The translations under genes and the position numbers were made by a program. A DNA stretch of 64,000 bases, from positions 1 through 64,000 of the forward strand of contig JAVJSD010000012.1 of NCBI GenBank assembly GCA_040219575.1, read 5' to 3'. Positions 35,201 through 43,793 of this stretch are shown here, one piece after another. Below the pieces are notes generated by a model. The model was not told the origin of the DNA. It did not search any database and saw only the letters and a program-made list of their open reading frames with translations. Source of the DNA: JAVJSD01 sp040219575. Lineage in GTDB: Bacteria; Planctomycetota; Planctomycetia; Pirellulales; Pirellulaceae. Within the stretch, counting starts at the first letter, position 1, and every line of letters begins with the position of its first letter.

Positions 35201-36406
35201 GGTGGGCGCTTCGCGAAGGCCGTTGTCGTTGCGGTCGTGATAGACGTAGCCGCTGATGTTGGCCGGCTTGGCCTCGCCGAAGTCGTAGTTCACGGCATGC
35301 TGGTCGCCGAGCGGAATCACGATCTCGGTCAGCCCATTCTTGGGATCGGAGACGAACGTGGCGCCGGTCGCCGTTCCATCAACCGTGCCCGGCACCGCGC
35401 CCACGTCGTACGCGTACCCGGCCGCCGGACCTTCCATCACGCGATAAGTCCCGGGCAGCAGGTTGTAGTTGACGTCGAACTTGTAGTCGCCTTGCGCGTC
35501 GGTGGTTTCGGTGAAGCCCGTGTTTACATACACGCCCACGTCGTTCTTCTTCCAAAGCTGCAGCGTGACGCCGGCGATGCCTTCCTCGCCTGCGTCGTGC
35601 TGCAAATCGAAGTCGCGGTCGTGCCAGACGTTGCCCGCGATCGTGACCGGCAGCGGCTGTTGCTGCAGGTCGACCACGGTGCCGGCGCTTCGGTCGCGTT
35701 TGCCTTGGAAGTCGTCGGCGGGCAGGTTGAGATTCTTGCCGACGAACGAGGCGTCGTAGAAGTTGAGGAAGGTGCTCGTCCCCTCAACGTCGTGATAGTG
35801 CGGCGCGGAGAACTCGGCCTTGAACGACGATCCCTCGAACTCGAGGCCCGAGGTGACCGGGTCGAAGCCTTGATTGGGATCCGCAGCGTTGATTTTCTCG
35901 ACTTCATCGACGTCGATCGAGAACACCAGCTTGTCGCCGGCCTCGAAACCGGTGAATTGCAACACCAGCGTGGTGGTTCCGTCGACCACGAACGCCTGCA
36001 CCGAACCGACGCCCGAGTTGCTGACGATGGTGAACGGAAAGGCATGATCGGCGCCCAGGCCGCCGTCGACGGTGTCAAAAAACACGTCGCCCTGGGCCAA
36101 GGGAATGGGAATGAGGTTGTTGTTGGCGGGTGTCTGATCGCCGTTGATGGTGATGCGGTTGAGCGTGGTGTCGGCCGCGCCGCCGGTGAACGTCAATTCG
36201 AACGTGTCGCCGTGGAGATCGCTGCCGAGGTCCTCCTCGATGTAGACGGAGCCCACGAACAGCGGATCGGCGTTGAGCATCCGCCGCGACTCGAACGTTT
36301 CGAAGCGGCACCGCTTGCGCACCGATTCCGACGCGCTTTGCGGCGCATCGCCGTCGTCGCCGATCAGGCGTTTGGTCCACCGCGAAAGATTTGTCAGCAA
36401 TCCCAT
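32210..36406 (-). CDS. Large surface protein: LEPR-like N-terminus, SdrD-B repeats, FG-GAP-like C-terminus
   Basis: The 1398-residue protein has near residues 35-48 the motif FETFESRRMLNADP, resembling the planctomycete LEPR-XLL signal. After an N-terminal beta region come six SdrD B-like modules (for example ISGYVYHDANDTGLFDNGDNPLGG and GNVWHDRDFDLQHDAGEEGI) of about 100-120 residues, which in Gram-positive adhesins bind calcium. A Pro-rich linker (VPPPETPPPTPPVIPPQP) leads to FG-GAP/integrin-like repeats (GDFNGDGVDEVGVF, GDWNGDGIRSVGVF, GDFDGDGVDDPGVY) with calcium-type Asp/Asn loops. The ATG at 36406 has GGAGG six bases upstream. It is 60 bp downstream of the WD40 gene, probably the same operon. 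Likely an adhesive cell-surface protein. Confidence 0.9.
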   Translation of the reverse strand: MGLLTNLSRWTKRLIGDDGDAPQSASESVRKRCRFETFESRRMLNADPLFVGSVYIEEDLGSDLHGDTFELTFTGGAADTTLNRITINGDQTPANNNLIPIPLAQGDVFFDTVDGGLGADHAFPFTIVSNSGVGSVQAFVVDGTTTLVLQFTGFEAGDKLVFSIDVDEVEKINAADPNQGFDPVTSGLEFEGSSFKAEFSAPHYHDVEGTSTFLNFYDASFVGKNLNLPADDFQGKRDRSAGTVVDLQQQPLPVTIAGNVWHDRDFDLQHDAGEEGIAGVTLQLWKKNDVGVYVNTGFTETTDAQGDYKFDVNYNLLPGTYRVMEGPAAGYAYDVGAVPGTVDGTATGATFVSDPKNGLTEIVIPLGDQHAVNYDFGEAKPANISGYVYHDRNDNGLREAPTEEGIGGVRVQLIPISTIAPQSSVTVTTNSSGFYEFTNLAPGSYRIVELDQPAGFFDGKDAAGTVNSITVGAAVNPGDEILAITLHSEDQGVEYNFGEIKLAEIHGYVSLTTPNGDCLGPGDPQYRPLQGVVITLVDEFGNTQTTTTGADGRFSFLGLTPGTYTILEGPTPGYLDGGDHVGTINGVKVGANSSNDVLSSIRLDPGDVGVEYAFCEHEPSSISGYVYHDANDTGLFDNGDNPLGGQTVMLLDSSGTVLATQTTDNQGFYKFDGLGKDIYTVMEVQPNGYLDSADNVGTINGVQVGSVVTNDKIQQIALLYGEEGFHYNFGEVLPGCISGYVYHDANNSGVFDAGDNSLGNQSLMLLDGGGVVIASTTTDANGYYEFCNLPPGSYTVMEVQPTGYLDGPDNVGTIGGVTVGQAGVVNDKIMTITVGQGDKGVNYNFGEVLPASISGYVFQDGAAILSPSGLPPADIASIRDGSRTPDDTPLAGVVLELRDGVTGQPIDASAALPGLYAAGPIRTTTDANGFYQFLGLPPGDYAVFEVQPASYFDAIDTPGTTGGVAVNPHDPSSAGAVASLSTNPNNDAILRISLSQGQHSAENNFSEVAVFRPVPPPETPPPTPPVIPPQPIFLAQPLNPLAPPPPPPIAQNFDGVGGIVPYTWHLSVVDAGNPRGEAVEGVASTRNNVFRLASQIDEGASRWTADQLEGGLFELSKGRPDGDPAEVHQFAFGLPGAIPVTGDFNGDGVDEVGVFLDGEWFLDLNGNGKWDENDLWAKLGNAGDQPVTGDWDFDGKDDIGIFGPMWPGDPRAIRHEPGLPDADNAPKDKPKNIPPEPEEATDGKRALQRSDTGQPREDLIDHVFYYGRGADVAVSGDWNGDGIRSVGVFRNGKWHLDMDGDGKFTRADKVVHYGERGDYPIVGDFNGDGVEEIGVFRAGAWHIDIDGNHEMDAHDRVFELGGAADIPIVGDFDGDGVDDPGVYRETITPPGDRQARLD

Positions 36407-36466
36407 CACGCGCCTCCGTGCGCTTGTCGAGTGCAGGTCACTCTTCTGCGAGAATTCTCTGATTGG

Positions 36467-37675
36467 TCAACGGCCGTCGCCGAATGCGCCGCCGAACGCC
36501 CCTCCCGCCGGAAACGGCGAAGTTCGGGGCGGCAGACTGGGGGGCGCCGTCGGTTCGAGCGTTCCCCGACGGGGGCCGGGCAGCGCCTCCGGCGCGACGC
36601 CCACCGGGTTCTTGTTGAACGGATCAACCTTGACGGGCGCTTGCGGTGCGCCGCCGGGCGGATTCGCCGCCGCGAAGTCGACCGTCCACACGCGGACCGA
36701 AGTGTCGTAGCTGCCGGTCACCAGGCGGGCGCCGCGATGCGCCATGGCGACCACGCTGCCGGTATGTCCGAGCAACTTGTCGATCTCGGTGCGCGTCGCG
36801 AGGTCCCACAGCCGAATCGCGTTGTCGCTGCCGCCGACCGCCAGCTTGTCGTCGGCGACGAAGGTCAGCGAGAGCACCTTGGCCATGTCGATCGGCAGCG
36901 AAACGACGCCGCCGTCGCCCGCGATGCTCCACAGTCGCACGATGCGGTCCTCCCCGCACGAGACGAGCCGCTTGCCGTCGGGCGAGAACGCCAGCGCCCG
37001 CACGCGCCGCCGATGAGCCTCGGCCTGATGCGCCAACGCATAGTCCGTTGTCTTCCAGACGTAGATTTCACCGCTGCGGCCGGCCGCCGCCAACAGCGAA
37101 CCGTCGCCGTTGTACGCCAGCGTCCGCATGTCGCCGCAGGGGCAGGTCAGCTCATGGGCGATCTGGCCGGTGACCGTGTCGTAGATCCTCAGCCGGTCGT
37201 CGAACCCGACCACCGACAGCGATCGGCCGTCGGGGCTGTAGGCGATGGCCGCGATGGCCGCGTCGTGCGTGGCCAGCGTCGATTGTTTCTCGAGCGTGTC
37301 GGCGTTCCAGATCACGATCGTGCGATCGTTCCCGGCCGAGGCCAACTGCCGCCCGTCGGGCGAGAACGCCAGCGTGCGGACCCAGTCGGTGTGCCCTTCC
37401 AACCGCGTCAGCAGCGTACCTTCCTCCATGTTCCACACGCGGATGAAGTGGTCGTCGCCCGTGGTGGCAAGCAACGGCCCATCCGGCTGCATGCAGACGG
37501 CGGTGACCACCGGCGGCTTGAAGCGTCCTTCGGCGTCACGTTCTTCCTGCTCGTCGGGCGGGATGATGCGGCTCGGCCAACGGGGATCGTCGAGCTGGGC
37601 CGCGGCCGTGCCAGCCAGCACGGCGAGCCCCCCGATCGCCAGGCACAGCGCCCGGGCCAGTGAGAGAATTCGCAT
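36467..37675 (-). CDS. Exported WD40-repeat protein
   Basis: This 402-residue protein has a signal peptide (MRILSLARALCLAIGGLAVLAGTAAAQ) and seven WD40-type blades (LLATTGDDHFIRVWNMEEG, QLASAGNDRTIVIWNADT, SLSVVGFDDRLRIYDTVTG, LLAAAGRSGEIYVWKTTD, RLVSCGEDRIVRLWSIAG, KLAVGGSDNAIRLWDLAT, RLVTGSYDTSVRVWTVDF), a full beta-propeller. A Pro/Gly-rich tail follows. ATG at 37675 has GGAGG-type sequence close upstream. It probably acts as a periplasmic binding platform and is likely co-transcribed with the surface-protein gene downstream. Confidence 0.9.
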   Translation of the reverse strand: MRILSLARALCLAIGGLAVLAGTAAAQLDDPRWPSRIIPPDEQEERDAEGRFKPPVVTAVCMQPDGPLLATTGDDHFIRVWNMEEGTLLTRLEGHTDWVRTLAFSPDGRQLASAGNDRTIVIWNADTLEKQSTLATHDAAIAAIAYSPDGRSLSVVGFDDRLRIYDTVTGQIAHELTCPCGDMRTLAYNGDGSLLAAAGRSGEIYVWKTTDYALAHQAEAHRRRVRALAFSPDGKRLVSCGEDRIVRLWSIAGDGGVVSLPIDMAKVLSLTFVADDKLAVGGSDNAIRLWDLATRTEIDKLLGHTGSVVAMAHRGARLVTGSYDTSVRVWTVDFAAANPPGGAPQAPVKVDPFNKNPVGVAPEALPGPRRGTLEPTAPPSLPPRTSPFPAGGAFGGAFGDGR

Positions 37676-38074
37676 GGAGGAAACCTTGCTCTACCGAGAA
37701 TGGGTTGGCGCGCGATCGGCGGCGCCGACGAGAAGCGGTCGGCGCTCGAGTCCATCACCATGTCTTATCGGCGTAGTCGCTCCAACCGCCACAGAGCTTC
37801 CACAGATTCCCGTCGTTCACCCGCGGCAAGCCGGGGGAATGCGCAAACCTTGCGGGCGGCGAGCACTTTCGGCGGGCGGCGCCGTCAACAAAAGGGGAAC
37901 AGGAGGCAACGGAGAGAACCGAGGGGAAGGGGAAGGAGAGTCGTGGACCCCGAGATGCTCGGCACAACCGGGCGATACAGCAGACGGGCACAGTTCTGGC
38001 GCTGGGACAGCTCTCCGTTTGCTCCGTTCTCTCATGTTCAAATCCGCATTGCGGCAGGCGTGAGAATGACGAAG
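37676..38074. other. 399-bp gap with an imperfect inverted repeat
   Basis: No gene is supported between the WD40 start and the end of the adenylase gene. GGAGGCAACGGAGAG near 37901-37915 is mirrored by CTCTCCGTTTGCTCC near 38011-38026, an imperfect dyad framing about 125 bp. It may be another miniature repeat, but I found no second full copy in the window. Open frames crossing it are non-protein-like. Confidence 0.45.
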
Positions 38075-39751
38075 TCAGCGCAACCGCTCTTCCGCCCAGA
38101 CTGCCAGCTTTTCCCGGAAGATCTTGGCGTTGTGGCGAATGTCGACGGGCAACGAGTCGTGCAGCAGCACGTCGTCGATCGATTTGGTATTGGCGTGCGA
38201 TTTGGCAAGCTGCCGGAGTTCGGCGATGAGCGTCGCCTCGTCGTCGGCCGATTTCGCCCGCTGCTCCGGCCACGGTTCGGCGACGATCACGGGGCGTTGC
38301 CGGGGCGCCGCTCCCACGCCGACCAGCGCGCTGCGGTACACGCGCGGGTGGCCGTTGATGATCGCCTCGCAGGGAATGGTGTACATCGTGCCGCCGTCGG
38401 TGACGACGCGATGCGCCTTGCGGCCGCAAAACCAGAAGCGATCCGACTCGTCGAGGTAGCCGAGATCACCGATGCGGTGCCAAAACGTGTCGCCGTCGTG
38501 GATCTTGTGCAGGGCGTTGGCCTCGGTGCGCGTCACATACTCACTGGTCACCACGCGGCCGCGCACGATGATTTCGCCGATCTCGCCGACGGGCAGTTCC
38601 TCGACGTCGTCGATCGTCGCCAACGGTTCGTCGCGGGTGCGGATCACCTTCCACTCGATGCCGCCGAAGCGGCGACCGACGCAGGTGCCGGCGCCCTCGG
38701 CCGTTTTCGCCGCCGTCTCCCGCAGCACTTCACTGGCGGCGATGGAGGCCACCGGCAACGATTCCGTCGCGCCATACGGCGTGTGCATGTCGCCGTCCTC
38801 GTGAATGGCCGCGACCACGCGCTTCAGCACATGCACCGGCACCGGAGCGCCGGCGGAGAGCGCCCGACGCAAGGTCGGCAGACGGACGTCATGTTGCTCG
38901 CAATATCGGCCCACCGCGTTCCACAGCGCGGGCGAACCGAAGGCCTGGGTCGCGGAGAAGTCCTCGACCGCCTCGATGATGTTCTTGGGATCGACCTCCG
39001 CCGGGCGGGTGAAGTCCATGTCGGGCACGACGGTCGATACGCCCATCGCGCAGTTGAACAGCGCGAACAGCGGGAAGCCGGGGACGTCGATTTCGCCCGG
39101 CTGGATGTCGTAGAAGTCGCGAATCTCGTCGACTTGCCCCGAGAAGTTGCCGTGCCGGTAGAGCACGCCCTTGGGCGGTCCCGTGCTGCCGGTGGTGAAG
39201 ATAATGGCGGCCTGGTCGTCGGCGCCTGTGGCGGCCGGCTGAAAACCTGCCGCCGAAGTTCCGCGCAGCTGCGACAGAGTTTTTCCTCCCCAGAACCAGC
39301 GACGCCCGACCGTCACGTTGAAGCGGGCCTTCGGGAAACGACGCCGCAGCAGCGTGCGCACGACGTGCGCCAGGGGGATCGCGACAAAACCGTCGGGCTC
39401 GACCTCGCTCAGGCAGTCGATCAGGTTCTTGCGGCCCATGCCGGGATCGATCAGCACGGTGACCACTCCCGCCTTGAACAACGCGAACACCAGCGAGATG
39501 AAGTCCAGCCCGGGCCGCACCATCAGCACCAGCCGCATGCCGGGCTCGACGCCCATGGCGTGCAGCCCGGCGGCGATGGCGGTGCTGTCCTCGTCGAGTT
39601 GGCGGAACGTGAGCGATTCGTACTGCCGCCGGCCGTGGCGATCGCGCTCCAACGGCGCGGCGACGCCCAGGCCGTCGGGCATGCGACTAGCGGTTTCACT
39701 CAGGCGCAGGCCGACGTTGACGATCGACGGCGTCGCGGTGGGAGAGTTCAT
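38075..39751 (-). CDS. OleC-like acyl adenylase (AMP-dependent synthetase family)
   Basis: A 558-residue ANL-superfamily enzyme with the P-loop IIFTTGSTGPPKGV, the A5 motif TPYGATES and the A8-type segment RIGDLGYLDESDRFWFCGR. Segments such as FPLFALFNCAMGVSTVVPDMDFTRPAEVDP are characteristic of the OleC branch (olefin/beta-lactone synthetase) as I recall it, rather than ordinary acyl-CoA ligases. OleC forms beta-lactones from 2-alkyl-3-hydroxy acids. No OleA, OleB or OleD is in the window, so the substrate here is open. It lies 42 bp after the ATP-grasp gene in an apparent operon. Confidence 0.75.
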   Translation of the reverse strand: MNSPTATPSIVNVGLRLSETASRMPDGLGVAAPLERDRHGRRQYESLTFRQLDEDSTAIAAGLHAMGVEPGMRLVLMVRPGLDFISLVFALFKAGVVTVLIDPGMGRKNLIDCLSEVEPDGFVAIPLAHVVRTLLRRRFPKARFNVTVGRRWFWGGKTLSQLRGTSAAGFQPAATGADDQAAIIFTTGSTGPPKGVLYRHGNFSGQVDEIRDFYDIQPGEIDVPGFPLFALFNCAMGVSTVVPDMDFTRPAEVDPKNIIEAVEDFSATQAFGSPALWNAVGRYCEQHDVRLPTLRRALSAGAPVPVHVLKRVVAAIHEDGDMHTPYGATESLPVASIAASEVLRETAAKTAEGAGTCVGRRFGGIEWKVIRTRDEPLATIDDVEELPVGEIGEIIVRGRVVTSEYVTRTEANALHKIHDGDTFWHRIGDLGYLDESDRFWFCGRKAHRVVTDGGTMYTIPCEAIINGHPRVYRSALVGVGAAPRQRPVIVAEPWPEQRAKSADDEATLIAELRQLAKSHANTKSIDDVLLHDSLPVDIRHNAKIFREKLAVWAEERLR

Positions 39752-39793
39752 GGTGGGCTATTGTATCGGCAGGGGCAGTTCGTTTCAGGCGAT

Positions 39794-40702
39794 TCACGCG
39801 TTCCGACTGCGATCGGCTGAATGTACCGCCGACTGTACCGCCGACTGCACGAAGTCGAGCACCAGCGACGCCACGTCGACATCCAGCGTGCGGGCGAGCG
39901 CTTTCCAACCAGGCACGGCGTTCACCTCCAGCACATAGCGATTGCCCCGCCGGTCGGCGACGATATCGACTCCCGCCATCGGGGCGCCGAGCGTTTGGGC
40001 GGCCAGTCGGGCCATCCGCACTAGTTCGGCGTCCGCTTCGAGACGCTCTCCGCGTCCTCCCTGGCTGATGTTCGTCCGCCAGTCGCCGCCGCTGACGCGG
40101 CGCATGGATAGCACCTGCTCACCGAGCACGAGCAGCCGCAGGTCGAAGCCTTCGTGGGGCACGAATCGCTGCAAGTACAGCACGGCGTCGAGTTGCTCGA
40201 GCGTTTTGAACGCCCGCAGCGCGAGTGCCTCGTCGCTGACGCGAAGGATGCCCCGGCCTTCGCCGCCGAACAGCGGTTTGACGACCACGTCGCCACCGAG
40301 TCGGGCGAACTCGACGAGCGCCTCGTCGGCGTTTTGCCCCACCCAGGTTTCCGGCACCGGCAGGCCGACCGCCTCGAGACGGGCCAGCGCCAGGTACTTG
40401 TCGATCGCCGCCTCGAGGGCGCGGGGCGGATTCAGCACGACGCAGCCAGCCGCTTCGAGGCGCGACAGCGCATCCATGCGAAACACGACCTGCTCCAGCG
40501 ACCCGGGCGGCATGGTGCGGACCAGGACCGCGTCGAAGTCGAGCAGCGACACGTCGCCGGCGGCAATCGTCATCGTTGCGCCGCCCAGGCCGGCCGACAA
40601 TCGCGAGAAGGGGAGCGCCACGATCTCGCAACGCGAACCGCCCGCGCGACGCAGATCGCGCAGATACCAGCTTTCGGGCGACGACAACACGGCCAGGCGC
40701 AT
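39794..40702 (-). CDS. RimK-family ATP-grasp ligase
   Basis: This 302-residue cytosolic protein has an N-terminal pre-ATP-grasp domain (MRLAVLSSPESWYLRDL) and the ATP-grasp core: VVKPLFGGEGRGI (nucleotide loop), EGFDLRLLVLG and GVDIVADRRGNRYVLEVNAVPGW (metal-binding Glu/Asn). The NAVPGW ending is typical of RimK/MptN-like ligases that add an amino acid, often glutamate, to a carboxylate. Some planctomycete homologues are annotated as tetrahydromethanopterin:glutamate ligases, but no other C1 genes are here. The C-terminus carries a short QSAVQSAVHSAD repeat. It sits between the cyclic-nucleotide protein and the adenylase. Confidence 0.8.
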   Translation of the reverse strand: MRLAVLSSPESWYLRDLRRAGGSRCEIVALPFSRLSAGLGGATMTIAAGDVSLLDFDAVLVRTMPPGSLEQVVFRMDALSRLEAAGCVVLNPPRALEAAIDKYLALARLEAVGLPVPETWVGQNADEALVEFARLGGDVVVKPLFGGEGRGILRVSDEALALRAFKTLEQLDAVLYLQRFVPHEGFDLRLLVLGEQVLSMRRVSGGDWRTNISQGGRGERLEADAELVRMARLAAQTLGAPMAGVDIVADRRGNRYVLEVNAVPGWKALARTLDVDVASLVLDFVQSAVQSAVHSADRSRNA

Positions 40703-40759
40703 CGCGACATTATTCCGAGATTGCCGCGGGTTGTCGCCGGGGGGAGCGCGTCGAGCGTG

Positions 40760-41251
40760 CTAGTCGGTGTCGCCGACGTATTTCGGCAAGTGCTGGCCGC
40801 AGGCGTCCATCAACTGCAGGCGGGTTCCGCTGAGTCGATCGGCCAGGACTTCGGCGATCCGACGCATGAGCTGGTAGCCGAACTCCGCATCCTCCTCGCA
40901 GAAACGGTTCAACCGTTGGGCGTCGATGGCGATCGTTTTCGTCGGTTCGAGGGCCTGCACCCGGGCGGTCACCAGCGGCCGGCGCAGCACGGGCGACCAG
41001 CCGACCAACTCGCCCGGTCCTGCGGTCGAAATGTGCCGGCAACCAGCCGAAGCGGTGCAGATCACGACGGACAACGCCCCGCTCACGACGACGAAGATAT
41101 CGCTGCCGACGTGTCCCTCGCGATAGACCGTGTCGCCGCGGGCGAATTCGACCTCACGCGAGATGTCGGCCAGTTTGGCGATGTGCGCGTCCGAAAGATC
41201 GCCAAAAAAGGCGATATCATGGAGCGATTTCAAAGCGATGGAATCAGTCAT
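40760..41251 (-). CDS. Cyclic nucleotide-binding domain protein (no DNA-binding domain)
   Basis: A 163-residue protein consisting of one CRP/cNMP-type beta-roll (LHDIAFFGDLSDAHIAKLADISREVEF, YREGHVGSDIFVVVSGALSVV, PGELVGWSPVL) and a C-helix with a short tail. No helix-turn-helix follows, so it is not a CRP-like regulator itself. The ligand is unknown: the usual phosphate-binding GE-RxA pattern appears only partly (GELVGW...TARV). It begins the set cNMP protein, ATP-grasp and adenylase, with a 57-bp gap to the next gene. Confidence 0.8.
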   Translation of the reverse strand: MTDSIALKSLHDIAFFGDLSDAHIAKLADISREVEFARGDTVYREGHVGSDIFVVVSGALSVVICTASAGCRHISTAGPGELVGWSPVLRRPLVTARVQALEPTKTIAIDAQRLNRFCEEDAEFGYQLMRRIAEVLADRLSGTRLQLMDACGQHLPKYVGDTD

Positions 41252-41556
41252 GTTGGGGCGACTCCCTGCGGTGGGGTGATGCGTTGCTCGGCGATCCGCC
41301 GAAATCGGCGAGGTGAACTTCCGAGCTCAACCCCGACCATCCATTTCGAATTTCGAACGCCTGAAGAAAAGTGCGCGATGCTGTAAGGATAGCAATCTGA
41401 GAATTCTGGGAACAAGCGAGATTTCGCCGGCGAACGCAAATCGTGCGAATCCGCCCAGCGGAAGGCGTTCCTGGCGTCTCCGCCCCTTGGGGAAGTATCG
41501 GTTTCGGCGGCGCCGCCGACCCAGTCTTTTGCCGACGGCGGCGTTGATACCGTTGG
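41252..41556. other. 305-bp gap upstream of the cNMP-ATP-grasp-adenylase genes
   Basis: No gene is supported. It probably holds the promoter for the three genes downstream on the minus strand. I did not find a convincing promoter pair or repeat family member here. Confidence 0.4.
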
Positions 41557-42735
41557 TCAGCAGCGTTCGACCGCCACGGCGACCGCTTCTCCCCCTCCGA
41601 TGCAAAGGGCGGCGATGCCGCGTCGCCCGCCGGTGCGGCGCAGGCCCGTGAGGAGGGTGACCAGCAATCTCGCCCCGGTGCAGCCGATTGGATGCCCCAG
41701 CGCGACGGCGCCCCCGTAGATGTTCACCTTCTCGTCCGGCAAGCCGAGTTCCCGTTCGGCGGCCATCGTGACGGCGGCGAACGCCTCGTTGATTTCAAAC
41801 AGGTCGACGTCGTCGGCCGCCCAGCCGGTTTTTTCCAGCAGACGACGAATCGCGCCGATGGGCGCGGTGGTGAACCAGGCCGGGTCCTGGCTGAAGGTGG
41901 CGTCGGCCACGATCCGCGCCAGCGGCGCGGACGACTGCTTGTCGACATAATCGCCGCCGGCGACCAACAGCGCCGCGGCGCCGTCGCTGATGCTCGAGGC
42001 GTTGCCGGCGGTAACGGTCCCGTCGCCGCCGAACGCCGGGCGCAGGTCCCTCAGCTTTTGCTCGTCGAACCGCGCCGGCTCTTCGTCGGCGTCGACGATC
42101 GTGACTCCCTTGCGCGTGGAGATTTCGACCGCCGTGATCTCTTCGTCGAAGATTCCCTCGGCGATCGCCTTCCGCGCTCGCTGGTAGCTTCGCACCGCGT
42201 AGTCGTCTTGCTCCTGTCGGCTGAATTCGTATTTCGCCGCACACAAATCGCCGTACACGCCCATGTGTCGGCCGTCGTAGCAGTCCCAAAGTCCATCGTG
42301 AATCATCGAATCGACCAGTTCGCCATTGCCCATTCGATATCCGGTCCGCGCCTTGGGAAGCAGATAGGGAGCGAGGCTCATGCTCTCCATGCCGCCGGCG
42401 ACGATCGCTTGTGCATCCCTCAGGCGAATCGCCTGCGCGGCCAGCATCACCGACTTCAAGCCCGAGCCGCAGACCTTGTTGACCGTGGTCGCGCCGATCG
42501 ACGTCGGCACGCCCGCGGCGATCGCCGCCTGCCGCGCGGGATTCTGCCCCAGGCCCGCACTCAATACGTTGCCCAGGATCACTTCATCGAGCGCCTCGGC
42601 CGCCGCGCCGCCGCGCTCGAGGGCGGCCTTGATCGCGGTGGCCCCAAGCTGCGGGGCCGCGACGCCGGCCAACGCTCCGCCGAAGGCGCCGATGGGCGTC
42701 CGCACCGCGGACAGAAGATAGACGTGTTGATTCAT
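41557..42735 (-). CDS. Acetyl-CoA C-acetyltransferase (thiolase)
   Basis: Thiolases join or split acetyl-CoA units (acetoacetyl-CoA). The 392-residue protein has nucleophile C89 in NKVCGSGLKSV, the NEAFAAV segment, GHPIGCTGAR with the catalytic His, and the second Cys in CIGGGEA. Length and motifs fit the biosynthetic/AtoB-PhaA type. Its start overlaps the stop of the LysR gene by four bases (ATGA), so it is translated with the regulator. No phaB or phaC is adjacent. Confidence 0.92.
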   Translation of the reverse strand: MNQHVYLLSAVRTPIGAFGGALAGVAAPQLGATAIKAALERGGAAAEALDEVILGNVLSAGLGQNPARQAAIAAGVPTSIGATTVNKVCGSGLKSVMLAAQAIRLRDAQAIVAGGMESMSLAPYLLPKARTGYRMGNGELVDSMIHDGLWDCYDGRHMGVYGDLCAAKYEFSRQEQDDYAVRSYQRARKAIAEGIFDEEITAVEISTRKGVTIVDADEEPARFDEQKLRDLRPAFGGDGTVTAGNASSISDGAAALLVAGGDYVDKQSSAPLARIVADATFSQDPAWFTTAPIGAIRRLLEKTGWAADDVDLFEINEAFAAVTMAAERELGLPDEKVNIYGGAVALGHPIGCTGARLLVTLLTGLRRTGGRRGIAALCIGGGEAVAVAVERC

Positions 42736-43685
42736 TGGGAATTCGCCTTGCCTCGCCCACCGCGCGTGCGCGGCGTCGAAAGGGAGCTGCGTGGATCGAA
42801 GTCCGGGCAGAGCGTGTGCACGAACTTCTGCGTGGCCGGCGTCAGAGGGCGTCCCCGCCGCATCACCAGGCCGTAGCTCCGCGATGGAAAGTATCGTTTC
42901 ATCGAAGCCGTAAATAATTGCTCGTCGCCGGTCAGGCAGTGCCCCATCACGATTGAGATCCCCAACCCCAACTTGACGTAGGTCTTGATCACATCGTAGC
43001 CGCCCACTTCCAGCTTGACCTCGTGTTGCAACGCGTGTTCGTTGAACACCAACTCCACCAGGCGATACGTGCTTTGATCGCGCGGCGGCAGGATCAGCGG
43101 ATGGGCCGCGATGTCTTTCAGACCGATTCGCTTGCGCCGCGCGAGCGCGTGGTCGGGCGCCGTGATCAGCATCGGTTCGTAGGTCACCAGCGGATGAAAG
43201 TGAATGTCGGCCGGCGGTTCCTGCAGCGGACCAACGGCGATGTCGACTTCGCCGCAGCGCAGCAACTCCATGCCCTTTTTGCCGGTCACATTGTGCAGGC
43301 GAAGTTCAATCTGCGGGAAGTCGCGGACGAACTTTTCGATCGTCGGCGGCATGATGTACTGCAACGTCGAACCGCCGGCGGCGATGCTCACCGAACCGTG
43401 GACCACGTCGTGGCGCCGTGAGGCGAATTCGTCCTCCAGCGCGTCGAGTCCCTCCACGAGCGGGCTCGTCAACTCCTGCAGCATTTCGCCGTCGCGCGTG
43501 AGTCGGATCTTCGGCCCGCGACGTTCGAACAACTGCACGCCCAGGTCCTTCTCCAGGGCCTGAATCTGCAGCGACACCGACGGCTGGCTGAGCGACATTT
43601 GCTCGGCGGCGCGGGAGATGCTTTGCGACTGGGCCGCGTATAGAAAGCCGCGGAGTTGTTGCAGGCGATTGTGGCGGTATCGCAT
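42732..43685 (-). CDS. LysR-family transcriptional regulator
   Basis: A 317-residue regulator with an N-terminal wHTH (LRGFLYAAQSQSISRAAEQMSLSQPSVSLQIQALEKDLGVQLFERRG) and a CysB/CbbR-like effector domain (DIAVGPLQEPPADIHFHPL, LGLGISIVMGHCL). LysR genes are usually divergent from their target; here the regulator is upstream of and overlaps a thiolase gene on the same strand. An inverted repeat at 43794-43817 in its upstream gap is a candidate binding site. The effector is unknown. Confidence 0.9.
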   Translation of the reverse strand: MRYRHNRLQQLRGFLYAAQSQSISRAAEQMSLSQPSVSLQIQALEKDLGVQLFERRGPKIRLTRDGEMLQELTSPLVEGLDALEDEFASRRHDVVHGSVSIAAGGSTLQYIMPPTIEKFVRDFPQIELRLHNVTGKKGMELLRCGEVDIAVGPLQEPPADIHFHPLVTYEPMLITAPDHALARRKRIGLKDIAAHPLILPPRDQSTYRLVELVFNEHALQHEVKLEVGGYDVIKTYVKLGLGISIVMGHCLTGDEQLFTASMKRYFPSRSYGLVMRRGRPLTPATQKFVHTLCPDFDPRSSLSTPRTRGGRGKANSQ

Positions 43686-43793
43686 CGCGGAACCTCCCTC
43701 GGCAGTGCGGGGAATGATTGACCTACTTAATTCTATGCCTTGATTGCACCAGGGGAATCAATCCTTCGAGTATTTGTAGAGACAATGCTTCGT

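Noticed and set aside
33086..37663. 1525-codon plus-strand open frame
   Set aside because: It lies opposite the SdrD-B and WD40 genes and reads as Arg/Val/Asp/His-rich low-complexity sequence with no domain; high GC explains the lack of stops.
41557..42735. Thiolase as OleA partner of the OleC-like enzyme
   Set aside because: Its motifs (C89, GHPIGCTGAR, CIGGGEA) are those of acetyl-CoA acetyltransferases, not of the OleA condensing enzymes.
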